The notes beneath the pieces were generated by a model that saw only the letters and a list, made by a program, of their open reading frames with translations, searched no databases and was not told the origin of the DNA. A stretch of DNA of 64,000 nt from DASYPQ01 sp041488095 (GTDB taxonomy: Bacteria; Planctomycetota; UBA1135; GCA-002686595). The DNA lies in NCBI GenBank assembly GCA_041488095.1, contig JBGPOP010000015.1, forward strand, positions 42,195 to 106,194, in the 5' to 3' direction. The position numbers and the translations under genes are program-made. Each line of letters begins with the position of its first letter. Positions within the stretch are counted from its first letter, which is position 1. Below are positions 8,716-17,678 of this stretch, in pieces.

Positions 8716-9867
8716 TCACCGCGATGCGGCGATGTTCGCCGACGCGGCACATTGGTTCTTGCCGAGCTCCCACTCCGCGATCTGCTCCTCGGACGGATTC
8801 TCCAGGCCCAGGTTGGCCCGGATCAGATGCTCGTAGGCGGGAGGCGGGGTCTTCACGGCCGCCTCCATCACGTCGATGAACTTCCGCTCGTCCATGATCC
8901 GCATCTCCGGCACACCGCGGCGCAGCTCGCCGAGCCGCCCCGAGACGATCCCGTCCGCGCCGATCTCGGAGGCCGACGAGAAGTGCGCCGGCAGCACCAC
9001 GGTGTCGTCGGGCATCGGCGCGATGCGCTCGCGCAGCGTGCGGAACAGGGCGCGTCCCCAGGCGACCACATGGCCGCCGAGATCCGGGCGGCCGACGCCG
9101 GAGACGAACAGGGTGTCGCCCGAGAGGAGGTGCCTCCGACCGACGCGGAACAGGGTCGAGCCGGGGGTGTGGCCGGGAGCCGCGAGAACCTGCACTTCCA
9201 GGCCGGCGCCACCCAATCGGATGAAGTCGCCGTCAGCGAGCGCGTCGACCGTGCGGCGCATCGCAGTGCCTTCGCCCGCGTTCACGAAGTAGGGGGCCGA
9301 AGCCCGCTCGGCCAGCTCGGGCCCGCCGCTCAGGTGGTCGGCGTGCACATGGGTGTCGAGGACGCGCACGACGCGAGCCCCGAGGTGCGCGACGAAGTCG
9401 ACGTAGGCGTCCGCGCACCGCGACGGATCGACGACGACCGCCTCGCCGCCGGCGCGCACGACGTAGGAGAGGCATCCCTTGCCGCGGCGGTTCATCTGCC
9501 AGATCTCGAAGCCCGCGCCCGGGTCGAGCGGGACCTTGACGGGCTGGAGGTAGTCCCCGTAGGCGATCATTCCTCCGGAAACGTTGCGGGCGCGGCGGCC
9601 GGCATCGAGGAGCAGCTCGGCGACCATCTCCGAGGATCCGCCCTTGGCGCACAGCACGACCACGTCCCGATGCTGCGGGATCCGCGCGATCGAGCCCTCG
9701 GGATCCTCGATGAAGTCGAAGTAGGGGACGTGGACCGTCTCGACGGGCCGACGACCTTCCAGCCGCCAGGCCGCGAACTCCTGTGCGTTGCGGACGTCGA
9801 GGATCAGGAGCTCCTCTCCTGCATCGGCGCGGGAGAGAAGGTCGGCGATCGCGATGCTCTGGACCAT
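8716..9867 (-). CDS. Rhodanese–metallo-beta-lactamase fusion, persulfide dioxygenase-like
   Basis: 383 aa. Residues 1-105 form a rhodanese domain with active-site loop VVLCAKGGSSEM. The rest is a metallo-beta-lactamase fold with all metal-binding motifs: THVHADHLSGG, APGHTPGS, SGDTLF and PAHF. The second half resembles persulfide dioxygenases (ETHE1/CstB group), which oxidise glutathione or coenzyme A persulfide to sulfite. Here the rhodanese sits at the N-terminus, whereas CstB-type proteins usually place it after the lactamase domain. Placement between a DsrE-like and a TusA-like gene supports a role in sulfane-sulfur handling in the cytoplasm (no signal peptide). The substrate is inferred. 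Confidence 0.82.
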   Translation of the reverse strand: MVQSIAIADLLSRADAGEELLILDVRNAQEFAAWRLEGRRPVETVHVPYFDFIEDPEGSIARIPQHRDVVVLCAKGGSSEMVAELLLDAGRRARNVSGGMIAYGDYLQPVKVPLDPGAGFEIWQMNRRGKGCLSYVVRAGGEAVVVDPSRCADAYVDFVAHLGARVVRVLDTHVHADHLSGGPELAERASAPYFVNAGEGTAMRRTVDALADGDFIRLGGAGLEVQVLAAPGHTPGSTLFRVGRRHLLSGDTLFVSGVGRPDLGGHVVAWGRALFRTLRERIAPMPDDTVVLPAHFSSASEIGADGIVSGRLGELRRGVPEMRIMDERKFIDVMEAAVKTPPPAYEHLIRANLGLENPSEEQIAEWELGKNQCAASANIAASR

Positions 9868-9901
9868 GAGGCCGTCGAGGCGTTGCGCCCCTGCGAGCGT
9901 C

Positions 9902-10525
9902 TCAGACGAAGAGGCTCACGCGCGCTCGCGTCGCGTCGGCCAGGAAGGTCGCGACGCCGCCGTACTCGAGCCCGTCCGCGAGCTCCTCCTTGGCGATCCC
10001 CATCGCGTCCATGGACATCGTGCAGGCGATCATCTTGACGTTCAGCTCGCGCGCGAGCGCGATCAGCTCCTCGAGCGTGGCGATCCCCTTGTCCTTCATC
10101 ATCGAACGCAGCATCCCCGCGCCCATGCCGAAGAAGTTCAGCTTCGAGGTCCCGAGGGATTCCGATCCCGCCGGGGTCAACCTGGCGAACATGCGCTCCT
10201 TGAGGCCCTTCTCGCCACCCTTGGCGCCCTTCTTCTTCAGGACCGACAGCCCCCAGAACGTGAAGAACATCGACGTCTCGAGCCCGGAGGCGGCGGCTCC
10301 GGTCGCGATCACGAAGGCCGCGAGCACCTTGTCGAGTTCGCCGCTGAAGACGACCAGAGCCGCGCGATCCTCGGGCGTGCGCTCGCGCACCTCGGCGATC
10401 GCCCGCTCGATCTCGGCCCGCGCCGCGCCCACCTGGCGGGCGACCTCTGCGGAGACGAGATCCGCGATGCCGGGCGGGAGCGGTCCGACCTGGGCCGGTG
10501 AGCGAGTGTCCTGGAGCGGGTTCAT
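9902..10525 (-). CDS. DsrE/DsrF/DrsH-like family protein
   Basis: 207 aa. An N-terminal helical region precedes the core, which matches the DsrE-type peroxiredoxin-like family: ALVVFSGELDKVLAAFVIATGAAASG, then METSMFFTFWGL-type residues and KMIACTMSMDAMGI. The Cys in MIACTMSMDAMG is the likely sulfur-binding residue, in the position conserved in this family. There is no signal peptide. It is the first gene of the operon with the rhodanese-lactamase and TusA-like genes, a recurring trio in bacteria that mobilise sulfane sulfur. A role in persulfide relay is inferred from family and context. Confidence 0.82.
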   Translation of the reverse strand: MNPLQDTRSPAQVGPLPPGIADLVSAEVARQVGAARAEIERAIAEVRERTPEDRAALVVFSGELDKVLAAFVIATGAAASGLETSMFFTFWGLSVLKKKGAKGGEKGLKERMFARLTPAGSESLGTSKLNFFGMGAGMLRSMMKDKGIATLEELIALARELNVKMIACTMSMDAMGIAKEELADGLEYGGVATFLADATRARVSLFV

Positions 10526-10597
10526 GGCGAGGAGGCTGCGTCAGTATCCTCTGGCGCTCGGCCGGGCGCAATCGGAAGGCCCGACATGCCCGCGCGC

Positions 10598-11440
10598 TCA
10601 CGCCGGACCCCAGAGCGGGTCCTGGCTCGGACGCCAGATGCGCCCCTCGAGGAGGAACGTCGGATTCTCGATGCGAGGCAGGTCGAGGAAGCCTCGCGCA
10701 TGCTCCGCCATCGCGAGCGCCGACACGGCCGCGTCGAAGGCGTCCTCGTTCGACCCCGCGCGATCGACGATCTCGCGATCCTGATCACCCGCGCGGCTGG
10801 CGAGGAAGAGCCGCCGCGCGAGAGCGCTCCGCTTGTGCACGCGACCGGTCAACCAGCGCGGGTAGATCTCGACCGCCATCGGCAGGCGCGGCGGAACGAA
10901 GGGCCAGATCGAGAAGCCCGCCTCGCGGAGAGCGAGGAGCTTCGGCATCCCGCGCAGCGAACCCGTGCCGACCGCGCCCGCGCCGCCGATCTGGAACACC
11001 GACTTCGGCCCGATGCCGCGCACGGGGAGACGCTCGCCTTCCGTGAGCCGGAAGGGGCTGCGCTCGGGATCCGCGGGCGGACGCGGACAGCCCTTCCTGC
11101 CCCAGAAGGGCGGCTCGCAGCGCGCGAGCCACGCTTCGCCCTCGCGGCTGGCCAGCGCCCAGGCGTTGCGCGCACACGCGATCCCGCGCTCCCGCAGGAA
11201 CCAGGCCGGGAAGGAGAAGGCGAAGTCCAACCCGACGACCACGCGCGGTTCGCGGGCCGCGACCCGGGCGAGGTGCGCGACCGTCTCGTTGCGGTCGCGG
11301 CCGCACTCCAGGCGCACGAGGCTCCCGCCGCGGACCTCGGCGAGCCACAGCTTGCGCCGGACGGCCCGCACGGCGCCCGACCAGTCGACGGCGATCGTGA
11401 CGGGGACTTCCACCGCTCCCAGGACCGCTCTCGCCTCCAC
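10598..11440 (-). CDS. DUF429-type predicted RNase H-fold nuclease
   Basis: 280 aa from GTG 11440; a second in-frame GTG at 11413 is equally possible. The family pattern is visible: TIAVDWSGA near the N-terminus (first catalytic Asp), VVVGLDFAFSFP (second acidic strand), PKSVFQIGGAGAVGTGS in the middle, PMAVEIYPRWLTG, and SNEDAFDAAVSALAMA near the C-terminus (last acidic residues). DUF429 proteins are predicted RNase H-fold nucleases; their biological role is not established. The gene stands alone, 72 bp beyond the start of the DsrE-like gene on the same strand and downstream of a DUF2059 gene. Confidence 0.72.
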   Translation of the reverse strand: MEARAVLGAVEVPVTIAVDWSGAVRAVRRKLWLAEVRGGSLVRLECGRDRNETVAHLARVAAREPRVVVGLDFAFSFPAWFLRERGIACARNAWALASREGEAWLARCEPPFWGRKGCPRPPADPERSPFRLTEGERLPVRGIGPKSVFQIGGAGAVGTGSLRGMPKLLALREAGFSIWPFVPPRLPMAVEIYPRWLTGRVHKRSALARRLFLASRAGDQDREIVDRAGSNEDAFDAAVSALAMAEHARGFLDLPRIENPTFLLEGRIWRPSQDPLWGPA

Positions 11441-11538
11441 GGTTTCACTCGGTCTTGTGCCGAGCTCCCGTTGCGGGGGGAGGAGCGCTCTCGGGACCGC
11501 GGCGCTTGGCTGGCATCGCCGCGCCTGCGCGACGATCG

Positions 11539-12045
11539 CTACCGATTTCCCCGGTCTTCGCTCTGGAGCTGGCTCAGCACCTTCTGCGAGAGCTCCATGC
11601 CCCACTTCTGTCCGGCGCGCTGGGACTCGGACAGGACCGCGCCCTGCTTGGCGCTGAACCTGTGGCCCGCGTCGGAGTCGTAGAAGTCGACCGCGGCCTG
11701 GAGGGTCTCCATGTCGTAATTCTTCACGTAGATCGGAACGATCAGCTCGACCAGGTCCTCGGGGTGCGCCATCGCCTTGAACTTGTCCGCGAAGCCCTCG
11801 GGAAGGTTCGGCATCCTGCCGAACTGGTCCATCATCGCGTCGAGGGCCTGCTTGCCGAGGTTCCCGGCGCCGGTGAGCGACATGAGCTTGCGAACCAGCG
11901 TCTCCCTCGGGTCGGCGGGCTGTGCGCGGACGCCCGGGCGCGCGGCCGGCTTGGGAGGAGTCTGCGCGGCGATCGAAGCCTGGATGGAGCCGAAGAGCAG
12001 CAGCGCGGAAGCCAGAGCCAAAATCGAAGCCAGACGTTTCTTCAC
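11539..12045 (-). CDS. DUF2059-family exported protein
   Basis: 168 aa from a GTG preceded by GGAGG at a 7-nt spacing; an upstream in-frame ATG (12075) has no such site. A signal peptide (KKRLASILALASALLLFGSI) is followed by a Pro/Ala linker and the helical DUF2059 core: RETLVRKLMSLTGAGNL, a helical segment with VPIYVKNYD, and AAVDFYDSDAGHRFSAKQ. This Pfam family has no settled function. It is downstream of methionine synthase on the same strand (128 bp gap), and I see no functional link. Confidence 0.75.
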   Translation of the reverse strand: MKKRLASILALASALLLFGSIQASIAAQTPPKPAARPGVRAQPADPRETLVRKLMSLTGAGNLGKQALDAMMDQFGRMPNLPEGFADKFKAMAHPEDLVELIVPIYVKNYDMETLQAAVDFYDSDAGHRFSAKQGAVLSESQRAGQKWGMELSQKVLSQLQSEDRGNR

Positions 12046-12173
12046 GGGTGTCCTCCTTCGTGATCGAGAGCGCATTCGAAAGGGTCCGTCGGGACCACGG
12101 GGGCATCCCTCGTCCCGGTAAGAGCGCGGACTTGAATCCGCGGACGGATGTCCGTCGATCCCCGTGCCGGCGA

Positions 12174-15100
12174 TCAGGTCGTGAAGTACCTCGCGCTGGG
12201 GTGGTGGCACACGAGCGCCGAGGTCGATTGCTCGGGCCAGAGCTGGAGCTCCTCGCTCATCTGGACGCCGATCCTTTCCGCGCCGAGCAGCCGCAGGAGG
12301 ATCTCCTGGTCGGCGAGGTTCGGGCAGGCCGGATAGCCGAACGAGAAGCGGCTGCCGCGGTATCCCTGCTTGAACAGAGCCTTCATCTCCCGCGCGTCGT
12401 CGCCGGCGATGCCGAGCTCCCCGCGAATCTGCCTGTGGACGTATTCCGCGAGACCCTCCGCCGTCTCGACCGACAATCCGTGGAGGTGCAGATAGTCCTG
12501 GTAGCGGTCCGCCGCGAACCACTCGCGCGCGACGTCCGACGCCCGCTGTCCGACGGTCACCACCATCAGCGCGACCACATCCGGCTTCCCGTCGTGGACA
12601 TGGAAGAAGTCCGTGAGGCACCTGCGCTGCTTCCCCTGCTGCCGCGGAAAGGTGAACCGCGCCGCCTCTTTCGAACCGTCCTTCGGATCGAGCAGCACCA
12701 GCGTGTCGCCCTCGGGCACGCAGCGCCAGTACCCGTAGGCCGCCTTGGGCTCGAGGATCTTCTCCTTGGCGCACTGCTTCGCCAGCTCGTGGTAGATCGG
12801 GCGAACCTTCTTCTTGATGAAGTCCTGGTACGGCCCGACCGCCTTGCCCTTGCGTCGGTAGCCCCACTGGAACTGGAACAGCGTCGTCTCGTTGATGTAG
12901 GGCATCACGCCCTGGAGGTTCACCGCCTCGACGATCCGCGCTCCCAGGAACGGCGGCTCGGGATAGTCGATGTCGCGCGGGAGCGCAGCCTGCCGGCTCC
13001 ACGCGCGGCTCGACATCGGTCCCGGGCGCGCGGAGCGGCCGGGAATGGACGAGGCCGCGGCTTCCGCGAGCGCGCCGACGCCCTCCGGCGCGGACACGGC
13101 GGGCTCCGTCGCGGCCGCGTCCGCCTTTTTCTTCGTGTCGCGCGCGACCGGCGCCGGCTCGCCCTTCATGAGCCGACCCATCACCGACAGCCCCTCGAAC
13201 GCGTCCTGCGCGTAGTAGAGCGCTCCGCCGTAGATCCTGCGGCAGTCGTCCTCGACGTACGCGCGCGTCAGCGCCGCGCCGCCGAGGATCACCGGCGTCG
13301 TCACGCCGCGGCGGTTCATCTCCTCCAGGTTCTCCCGCATGATCACCGTGCTCTTGACGAGCAGCCCGCTCATGCCGATCGCATGCGGCTGGTGCTCGCG
13401 TGCGACGTCGAGGATGTGCTGGATCGGCTGCTTGATCCCCAGGTTGAACACCGTATAGCCGTTGTTCGTCAGGATGATGTCCACGAGGTTCTTGCCGATG
13501 TCGTGGACGTCGCCGCGCACCGTCGCGAGCACGATCTTGCCCCGCGATTCGCCCTTCACCCGGTCCATGTGCGGCTCGAGGAACGCGACCGCGGCCTTCA
13601 TCGTCTCGGCCGACTGCAGCACGAAGGGAAGCTGCATCTCGCCGCGCCCGAAGAGATCGCCGACGACCGCCATGCCTGCGAGCAGGTCGACGTTGATGAT
13701 GTCCAAGGCCTTCTTCGACTCCATCGCCAGGCGCAGATCGTCCTGGAGGCCGGGCTTCTCGCCCTCCACGATGCGCCACTTCAGGCGCTCGAAGACGTCG
13801 CTCGGCACCTCGCGCACCTTCTTCTTCGCGACGTCGACGCCCTCGAAGAGCCTCAGGAACTCCTGCAGCGGGTCGTAGCCCTCGCGCCGGCGGTCGAAGA
13901 TCAGGTCCTCGGCTACCTGTCGCGCCCTCGGATCGATGCGGTGCAGCGGTTCGATCCTGGCCGCGTGCAGGATCGCAGCGGTCAGCCCCGCCTCCTGCGC
14001 GTGGTGCAGGTACACCGAGTTCAGCACGTGCCGCGCCGCGGGGTTCAGGCCGAACGAGATGTTCGACAGCCCCAGGATGAGGCCGACGCCGGGCAGCTCG
14101 GCGCGCACGCGGCGGATGCCCTCGAGCGTCTCCAGGCCCAGGCGACGGTCGTCCTCGTTGCCCGTGCAGATCGTGAACGTCAGCACGTCGAAGAGCAGGT
14201 CCTCGGGCCGGAGGCCCCAATCCTCCGTGCAGATGCGGTAGATCCGCCGCGCGATCCTGACCTTGTCCTCGGCGGTCTTGGCCATGCCCTGCTCGTCGAT
14301 GGTGAGCGCGACGACCGCCGCGCCGTGCTCCTTGGCGAGCGGCAGGACCCTCTCGCACCGCTCGAGGCCGTCCTCGAGGTTGATCGAGTTGATGATCGAG
14401 CGCCCCCCGCAGAGCTTCAGCGCCGCCTCCAGCACGGGCGCTTCCGTGCTGTCGATCATCAGCGGGCAGGGGACGTCGGATCGATAGCGCGTCACGACCT
14501 TGGTCATGTCCGCGACCTCGTCCCGCCCGACGTAGGCTGCGCACAGGTCGAGCACGTGGCTCCCCTCGCGAACCTGCTCCCGCCCCATCGCGACCATCGC
14601 CTCGACGTCGCCACCCAGGAGATGCTGGCGGAAGGCCTTGCTCCCGTTGGCATTGCTGCGCTCGCCCACGAACAGGATCGAGTTGTCCTGGAAGAGCGGC
14701 ACGGCCGTGTAGATGCTCGTCACCTGCGGTTGGTGTGCGGGCTTGCGCGGCTTGGGCGCTCGCACGCCGATGCGCTTCACGACCGCCGCCATGTGCGCGG
14801 GCGTCGTCCCGCAGCACCCGCCGACGATGTTGACGCCGTCCTCCTCCACGAAGCGCGAGAGCCAGTCGGCGAGCTCCGCCGGCGTCAGCGGGTAGTAGGG
14901 CTGTCCGTCGACGAGCTGCGGCAGGCCCGCGTTGGGGTAGATCAGGGTCCTCTTGCGGCTGGTCTGGCCGAGGAGCCGGACGTGCTCGCCCATCTCGCGC
15001 GGCCCGGTCGCGCAGTTGAGCCCGACGACGTCGACCGGGTAGGCGTCGAGGATGGCGATCGCGGCCGCCATCTCGGTGCCGACGAGCATCGTGCCCGTCA

Positions 15101-15683
15101 CCTCCATCGTGACGCTGACGAGGAGCGAAACGTCCCGCTTCGCCTCGGCCCGCGCGTCGAGCACCGCGTTGACCGCGGCCCGGATCTGCAACGGATCCTG
15201 CGCGGTCTCGATCAACACCCCGTCGACGCCGCCTTCGATCAGCCCGCGCGCCTGCTCGCGGTACGACGACTTGAGCGTGTCGTAGGTGGTGTGCCCCAGG
15301 GTCACGAGCTTCGTGCCCGGACCCATCGAGCCGAGCACGAATCTCGGCTTGTCCTTGCGCGAGTGGATCTCGCACGCGCGCCGTGCGACCACCGCAGCCA
15401 GCCGGTTCAGCTCGCGCGCCCGGTCGGCGATGCCGAACTCCCCGAGCACCAGCGGATTGCAGCCGAAGGTGTTGGTCTCGACGATATCGCACCCCACCGC
15501 GAGGTAGCCCTCGTGGATCCCCTGGATCACCTCGGGACGGGTCTGGTTGATGATCTCGACGCAGTTCTCGTGGCCGAGATAGTCCCGCTCGATCTCGAGG
15601 TCGGCGGCATGGATCTGCGTTCCCATGGCGCCGTCCAGCACGAGCACCCGCTCGGCCAGGGCGTCGCGGAAGGAGGCGCTCAT
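12174..15683 (-). CDS. metH: Cobalamin-dependent methionine synthase
   Basis: 1169 aa, full length for MetH. Residues 1-310 are the homocysteine-binding barrel, with LVLDGAMGTQI and zinc cysteines in GLNCATGP and GGCCGTTP. Residues 340-620 are the methyltetrahydrofolate barrel (FVGERSNANGSKAF). The cap region follows, then the cobalamin domain with the cobalt-ligand motif DVHDIGKN. After a low-complexity linker (about residues 865-910) comes the AdoMet activation domain, with RGSRFSFGYPACPNL and the closing EQSTSALVCHHPSARYF. It converts homocysteine to methionine and regenerates tetrahydrofolate. The ATG overlaps the stop of the ArsR-methyltransferase gene (ATGA), so the two are coupled. No cobalamin riboswitch precedes it. 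Confidence 0.96.
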   Translation of the reverse strand: MSASFRDALAERVLVLDGAMGTQIHAADLEIERDYLGHENCVEIINQTRPEVIQGIHEGYLAVGCDIVETNTFGCNPLVLGEFGIADRARELNRLAAVVARRACEIHSRKDKPRFVLGSMGPGTKLVTLGHTTYDTLKSSYREQARGLIEGGVDGVLIETAQDPLQIRAAVNAVLDARAEAKRDVSLLVSVTMEVTGTMLVGTEMAAAIAILDAYPVDVVGLNCATGPREMGEHVRLLGQTSRKRTLIYPNAGLPQLVDGQPYYPLTPAELADWLSRFVEEDGVNIVGGCCGTTPAHMAAVVKRIGVRAPKPRKPAHQPQVTSIYTAVPLFQDNSILFVGERSNANGSKAFRQHLLGGDVEAMVAMGREQVREGSHVLDLCAAYVGRDEVADMTKVVTRYRSDVPCPLMIDSTEAPVLEAALKLCGGRSIINSINLEDGLERCERVLPLAKEHGAAVVALTIDEQGMAKTAEDKVRIARRIYRICTEDWGLRPEDLLFDVLTFTICTGNEDDRRLGLETLEGIRRVRAELPGVGLILGLSNISFGLNPAARHVLNSVYLHHAQEAGLTAAILHAARIEPLHRIDPRARQVAEDLIFDRRREGYDPLQEFLRLFEGVDVAKKKVREVPSDVFERLKWRIVEGEKPGLQDDLRLAMESKKALDIINVDLLAGMAVVGDLFGRGEMQLPFVLQSAETMKAAVAFLEPHMDRVKGESRGKIVLATVRGDVHDIGKNLVDIILTNNGYTVFNLGIKQPIQHILDVAREHQPHAIGMSGLLVKSTVIMRENLEEMNRRGVTTPVILGGAALTRAYVEDDCRRIYGGALYYAQDAFEGLSVMGRLMKGEPAPVARDTKKKADAAATEPAVSAPEGVGALAEAAASSIPGRSARPGPMSSRAWSRQAALPRDIDYPEPPFLGARIVEAVNLQGVMPYINETTLFQFQWGYRRKGKAVGPYQDFIKKKVRPIYHELAKQCAKEKILEPKAAYGYWRCVPEGDTLVLLDPKDGSKEAARFTFPRQQGKQRRCLTDFFHVHDGKPDVVALMVVTVGQRASDVAREWFAADRYQDYLHLHGLSVETAEGLAEYVHRQIRGELGIAGDDAREMKALFKQGYRGSRFSFGYPACPNLADQEILLRLLGAERIGVQMSEELQLWPEQSTSALVCHHPSARYFTT

Positions 15684-16627
15684 CTGGACGTGCGGGCGGG
15701 CGCCACCCCGGTCGCGACCAGGGTCATGAAGTGCGGGGGCTGGGGATCGCGCGCTGCGCGGTGGATCACGGTCCTGTCGAACCCGGCTTCGGCGAGCAAT
15801 CCGGCCAGGCCGGTCTCCGTGAAGCCCAGGTGGACGTGCTGGAGCTGGTCGCGCACCCACTCCTCCGTGTGGGCGAGGAGGTCGATCACGAGCAATCGGC
15901 CTCCCGGGACGAGGATGCGGCGGGCCTCCGCGAGAGCGCGCGGGGGCTGGACGGCGTGGTGGAGCGCCTGGGAGAGCACGACGACGTCGAAGCTGCCGTC
16001 GGGCAGCGGCAGGTCCTCGATCTCGCCCTCGACGGTCTCGATGTTCGAGATGCCCTGCTTCGCGGCGCGCGCCCGGAGCTGCGCCAGCATCTCCGAGCTG
16101 ATGTCGACCGCGGTGACGGACTGGGCCACTTCGGAGAGCATCAGGGTCAGCATCCCGTCCCCGATGCCGAGGTCGGCATACCGTCCGCGCGGCGCGAGCT
16201 GCACCAGGGCGCGCGCGAGACCTTCCCACGTGCGCCCGGGCAGGATCTGCTCGCCGAAGGCCGCCGCGACGCGGTCGAAGTAGGCGCGCGACTCGAGCCT
16301 GCGCCGATCGCGCAGGGCTTCGAGCCCGGCCAGGTCGGCCTGGAGCTCGGGGCTGGTGCGGTTCTCCTCGAGGACGTCCTCCCACAGACCCGCCGCAGGA
16401 CCTGGAGCGATCGAGAACAGGCTGCGTCGCCCGTGGCGGCGGTCCACGACCAGTCCGACCTCCTTGAGCAGCGCGATGTGCGTCGAGACCCGGCTCTGCC
16501 CCATGTTGAGGATCTCCATGAGGTCGGTGCCGGAGAGCTCCTCGTGTGCCAGGAGGTGGAGGATCCGAAGGCGCGTCTCGTCGGCGAGGGCTTTGAGGAG
16601 GCGGGAGGTACCTGTGAGTCCAATCAT
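15680..16627 (-). CDS. ArsR-family regulator fused to a methyltransferase domain (SahR-like)
   Basis: 315 aa from ATG 16627; ATG 16654 would add nine residues. Residues 5-85 are a winged helix of the ArsR type (LLKALADETRLRILHLL, recognition helix SRVSTHIALLKEVGLV). Residues 150-300 are a class I SAM-binding fold (YADLGIGDGMLTLML, TAVDISSEML, FDVVVLSQALHH, LVPGGRLLVIDLL). Regulators that combine an ArsR domain with methionine-cycle genes are known as SahR, which senses S-adenosylhomocysteine. The 4-base overlap with metH makes control of metH by SAM/SAH level the natural reading. It could instead act as a true methyltransferase. A palindrome just upstream of the start may be its own operator. 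Confidence 0.82.
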   Translation of the reverse strand: MIGLTGTSRLLKALADETRLRILHLLAHEELSGTDLMEILNMGQSRVSTHIALLKEVGLVVDRRHGRRSLFSIAPGPAAGLWEDVLEENRTSPELQADLAGLEALRDRRRLESRAYFDRVAAAFGEQILPGRTWEGLARALVQLAPRGRYADLGIGDGMLTLMLSEVAQSVTAVDISSEMLAQLRARAAKQGISNIETVEGEIEDLPLPDGSFDVVVLSQALHHAVQPPRALAEARRILVPGGRLLVIDLLAHTEEWVRDQLQHVHLGFTETGLAGLLAEAGFDRTVIHRAARDPQPPHFMTLVATGVAPARTSR

Positions 16628-16636
16628 GGCATCCAG

Positions 16637-16646
16637 ATCATATGAT
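16637..16646. promoter_or_regulatory. AT-rich palindrome ATCATATGAT, candidate SahR-type operator
   Basis: A perfect 10-bp palindrome in an AT-rich patch inside otherwise very GC-rich DNA, 10 bp upstream of the preferred start of the ArsR-methyltransferase gene. ArsR-family repressors bind AT-rich inverted repeats overlapping their own promoter, so autoregulation is a reasonable guess. Its position supports the shorter start at 16627. No second copy was found in this window. Confidence 0.35.
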
Positions 16647-16749
16647 GAATACATCGGATGGCAAGTCTCCGGCCTTGAGAGCTCGAGGAGCGCGTCCTCG
16701 AGCTGCCTCCGGTCTCTCAAACGACCCCGGCCAGCGGTTTGGCCGCAGG

Positions 16750-16841
16750 GTCCTGCCCGCAGGACTCACCTGGAGTCCTCGTCTTGCCGATACCGGGAGA
16801 CCACCTCGGGACGTCCCAGAAATCGTCCCCAGGGTCTCCCC
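16750..16841 (+). promoter_or_regulatory. Structured leader with mutually exclusive hairpins before the PATAN gene
   Basis: Two 7-bp perfect stems overlap. GTCCTGC/GCAGGAC occupies 16750-16765, and AGGACTC/GAGTCCT occupies 16761-16779. They share AGGAC, so only one can form at a time. Further down, GGAGACC (16796-16802) pairs with GGTCTCC (16833-16839), enclosing the palindrome GGGACGTCCC (16808-16817) and ending just before the TTG start at 16842. The arrangement resembles a transcriptional or translational attenuator. GC-rich DNA forms such stems by chance fairly often, so this is a candidate only. Confidence 0.3.
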
Positions 16842-17678
16842 TTGGACAACGACCTGGCTTCGAAGATCCGTGCTCTCGAGATGGCGAGCAGATGCTTGTC
16901 ACGCGAGGTGAGGACGCTGAGGCTGAACTCCGCGAGCGCATCGCACTCTCCGACCTGCAGCGTCGAGATCGAGCGCCTGGTCGCGCTCGCGCGGACGATC
17001 CTGGATCCGGCTTTCGAACCGGACAGCGGGGAGTCGGATGACCCGACGAAGGCCGCGTCGAGACGCCGCTCCCTCATCACCCGGGCGCACGGGGATGAGG
17101 ACGGGTCCTGGACCGATCTGATGGGCGAGGGCCCGCCGAGCGCCAATCACACGCACGCGTTGCACGGTCACGGGACGGTGCTCCCCATCCCGGAGCTGAT
17201 CGGGTTCCTGGGGACGCTCGGCAAGTCCGGCATCCTCAAGGTCTGCACGCAGAAGGAAGTGTTCACGTTCGAGTTCCAGGATGGAGAGATCGTGCACGGC
17301 GAGGCCAGCCGAGCTCCGCTGGGCCAGCGCCTGGGGGACCTGCTGGTCTCGCACGGAGCGGTCGACCGGCGCACGCTCGAGAACGCGCGCAACGAAGTCC
17401 CGACCTGGAAGGTCGGACGTCTGCTGCTCCAGAAGAGGTTCATCACCCGGGAGCAGCTCAGCGCGGCCCTGCGCTCCCAGATCCAGCTCATGTTCAACCG
17501 CCTCTTCCGCGAGGAAGCCAAGGTCTACACGTTCTGGAGCGGGCCACCGATCTGCGCCGACGAGGGGGTGCGTCTCAACACGACCTCGGTGCTCCTGGAA
17601 GGTGCGAGAGTCAGCGACGAGGCCAACGACGCCTTGCGGATGCTGGGAGTCACGCGCGTCAGGGCGGAGGCCTCCTGA
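16842..17678 (+). CDS. PATAN/DUF4388-domain protein with MshEN-like segment (copy 1)
   Basis: 278 aa. The TTG start was chosen because residues from it (LDNDLASKIRALEMASRCL) align with the N-terminus of the paralogue at 17761; an ATG at 16881 is the other option. An N-terminal helical region is followed, at about residue 110, by a PATAN-type beta domain (LIGFLGTLGKSGILKV, FEFQDGEIVHGEAS). Next comes a segment resembling the N-terminal domain of type II secretion ATPases (LGDLLVSHGAVDRRTLENA, VGRLLLQKRFITREQLSAAL). PATAN proteins are often found in signalling and gliding/polarity systems. No partner is visible besides the paralogue. Confidence 0.7.
   Translation: MDNDLASKIRALEMASRCLSREVRTLRLNSASASHSPTCSVEIERLVALARTILDPAFEPDSGESDDPTKAASRRRSLITRAHGDEDGSWTDLMGEGPPSANHTHALHGHGTVLPIPELIGFLGTLGKSGILKVCTQKEVFTFEFQDGEIVHGEASRAPLGQRLGDLLVSHGAVDRRTLENARNEVPTWKVGRLLLQKRFITREQLSAALRSQIQLMFNRLFREEAKVYTFWSGPPICADEGVRLNTTSVLLEGARVSDEANDALRMLGVTRVRAEAS

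Noticed and set aside
11922..16283. Very long plus-strand reading frame opposite metH
   Set aside because: Its translation is Arg/Val/His/Asp-rich without domains, and it mirrors a clear MetH on the minus strand. Long antisense frames are expected at this GC content.
15684..16841. Cobalamin or SAM riboswitch upstream of metH
   Set aside because: The metH start overlaps the preceding gene, and no B12-box or SAM riboswitch pattern was found before the operon.
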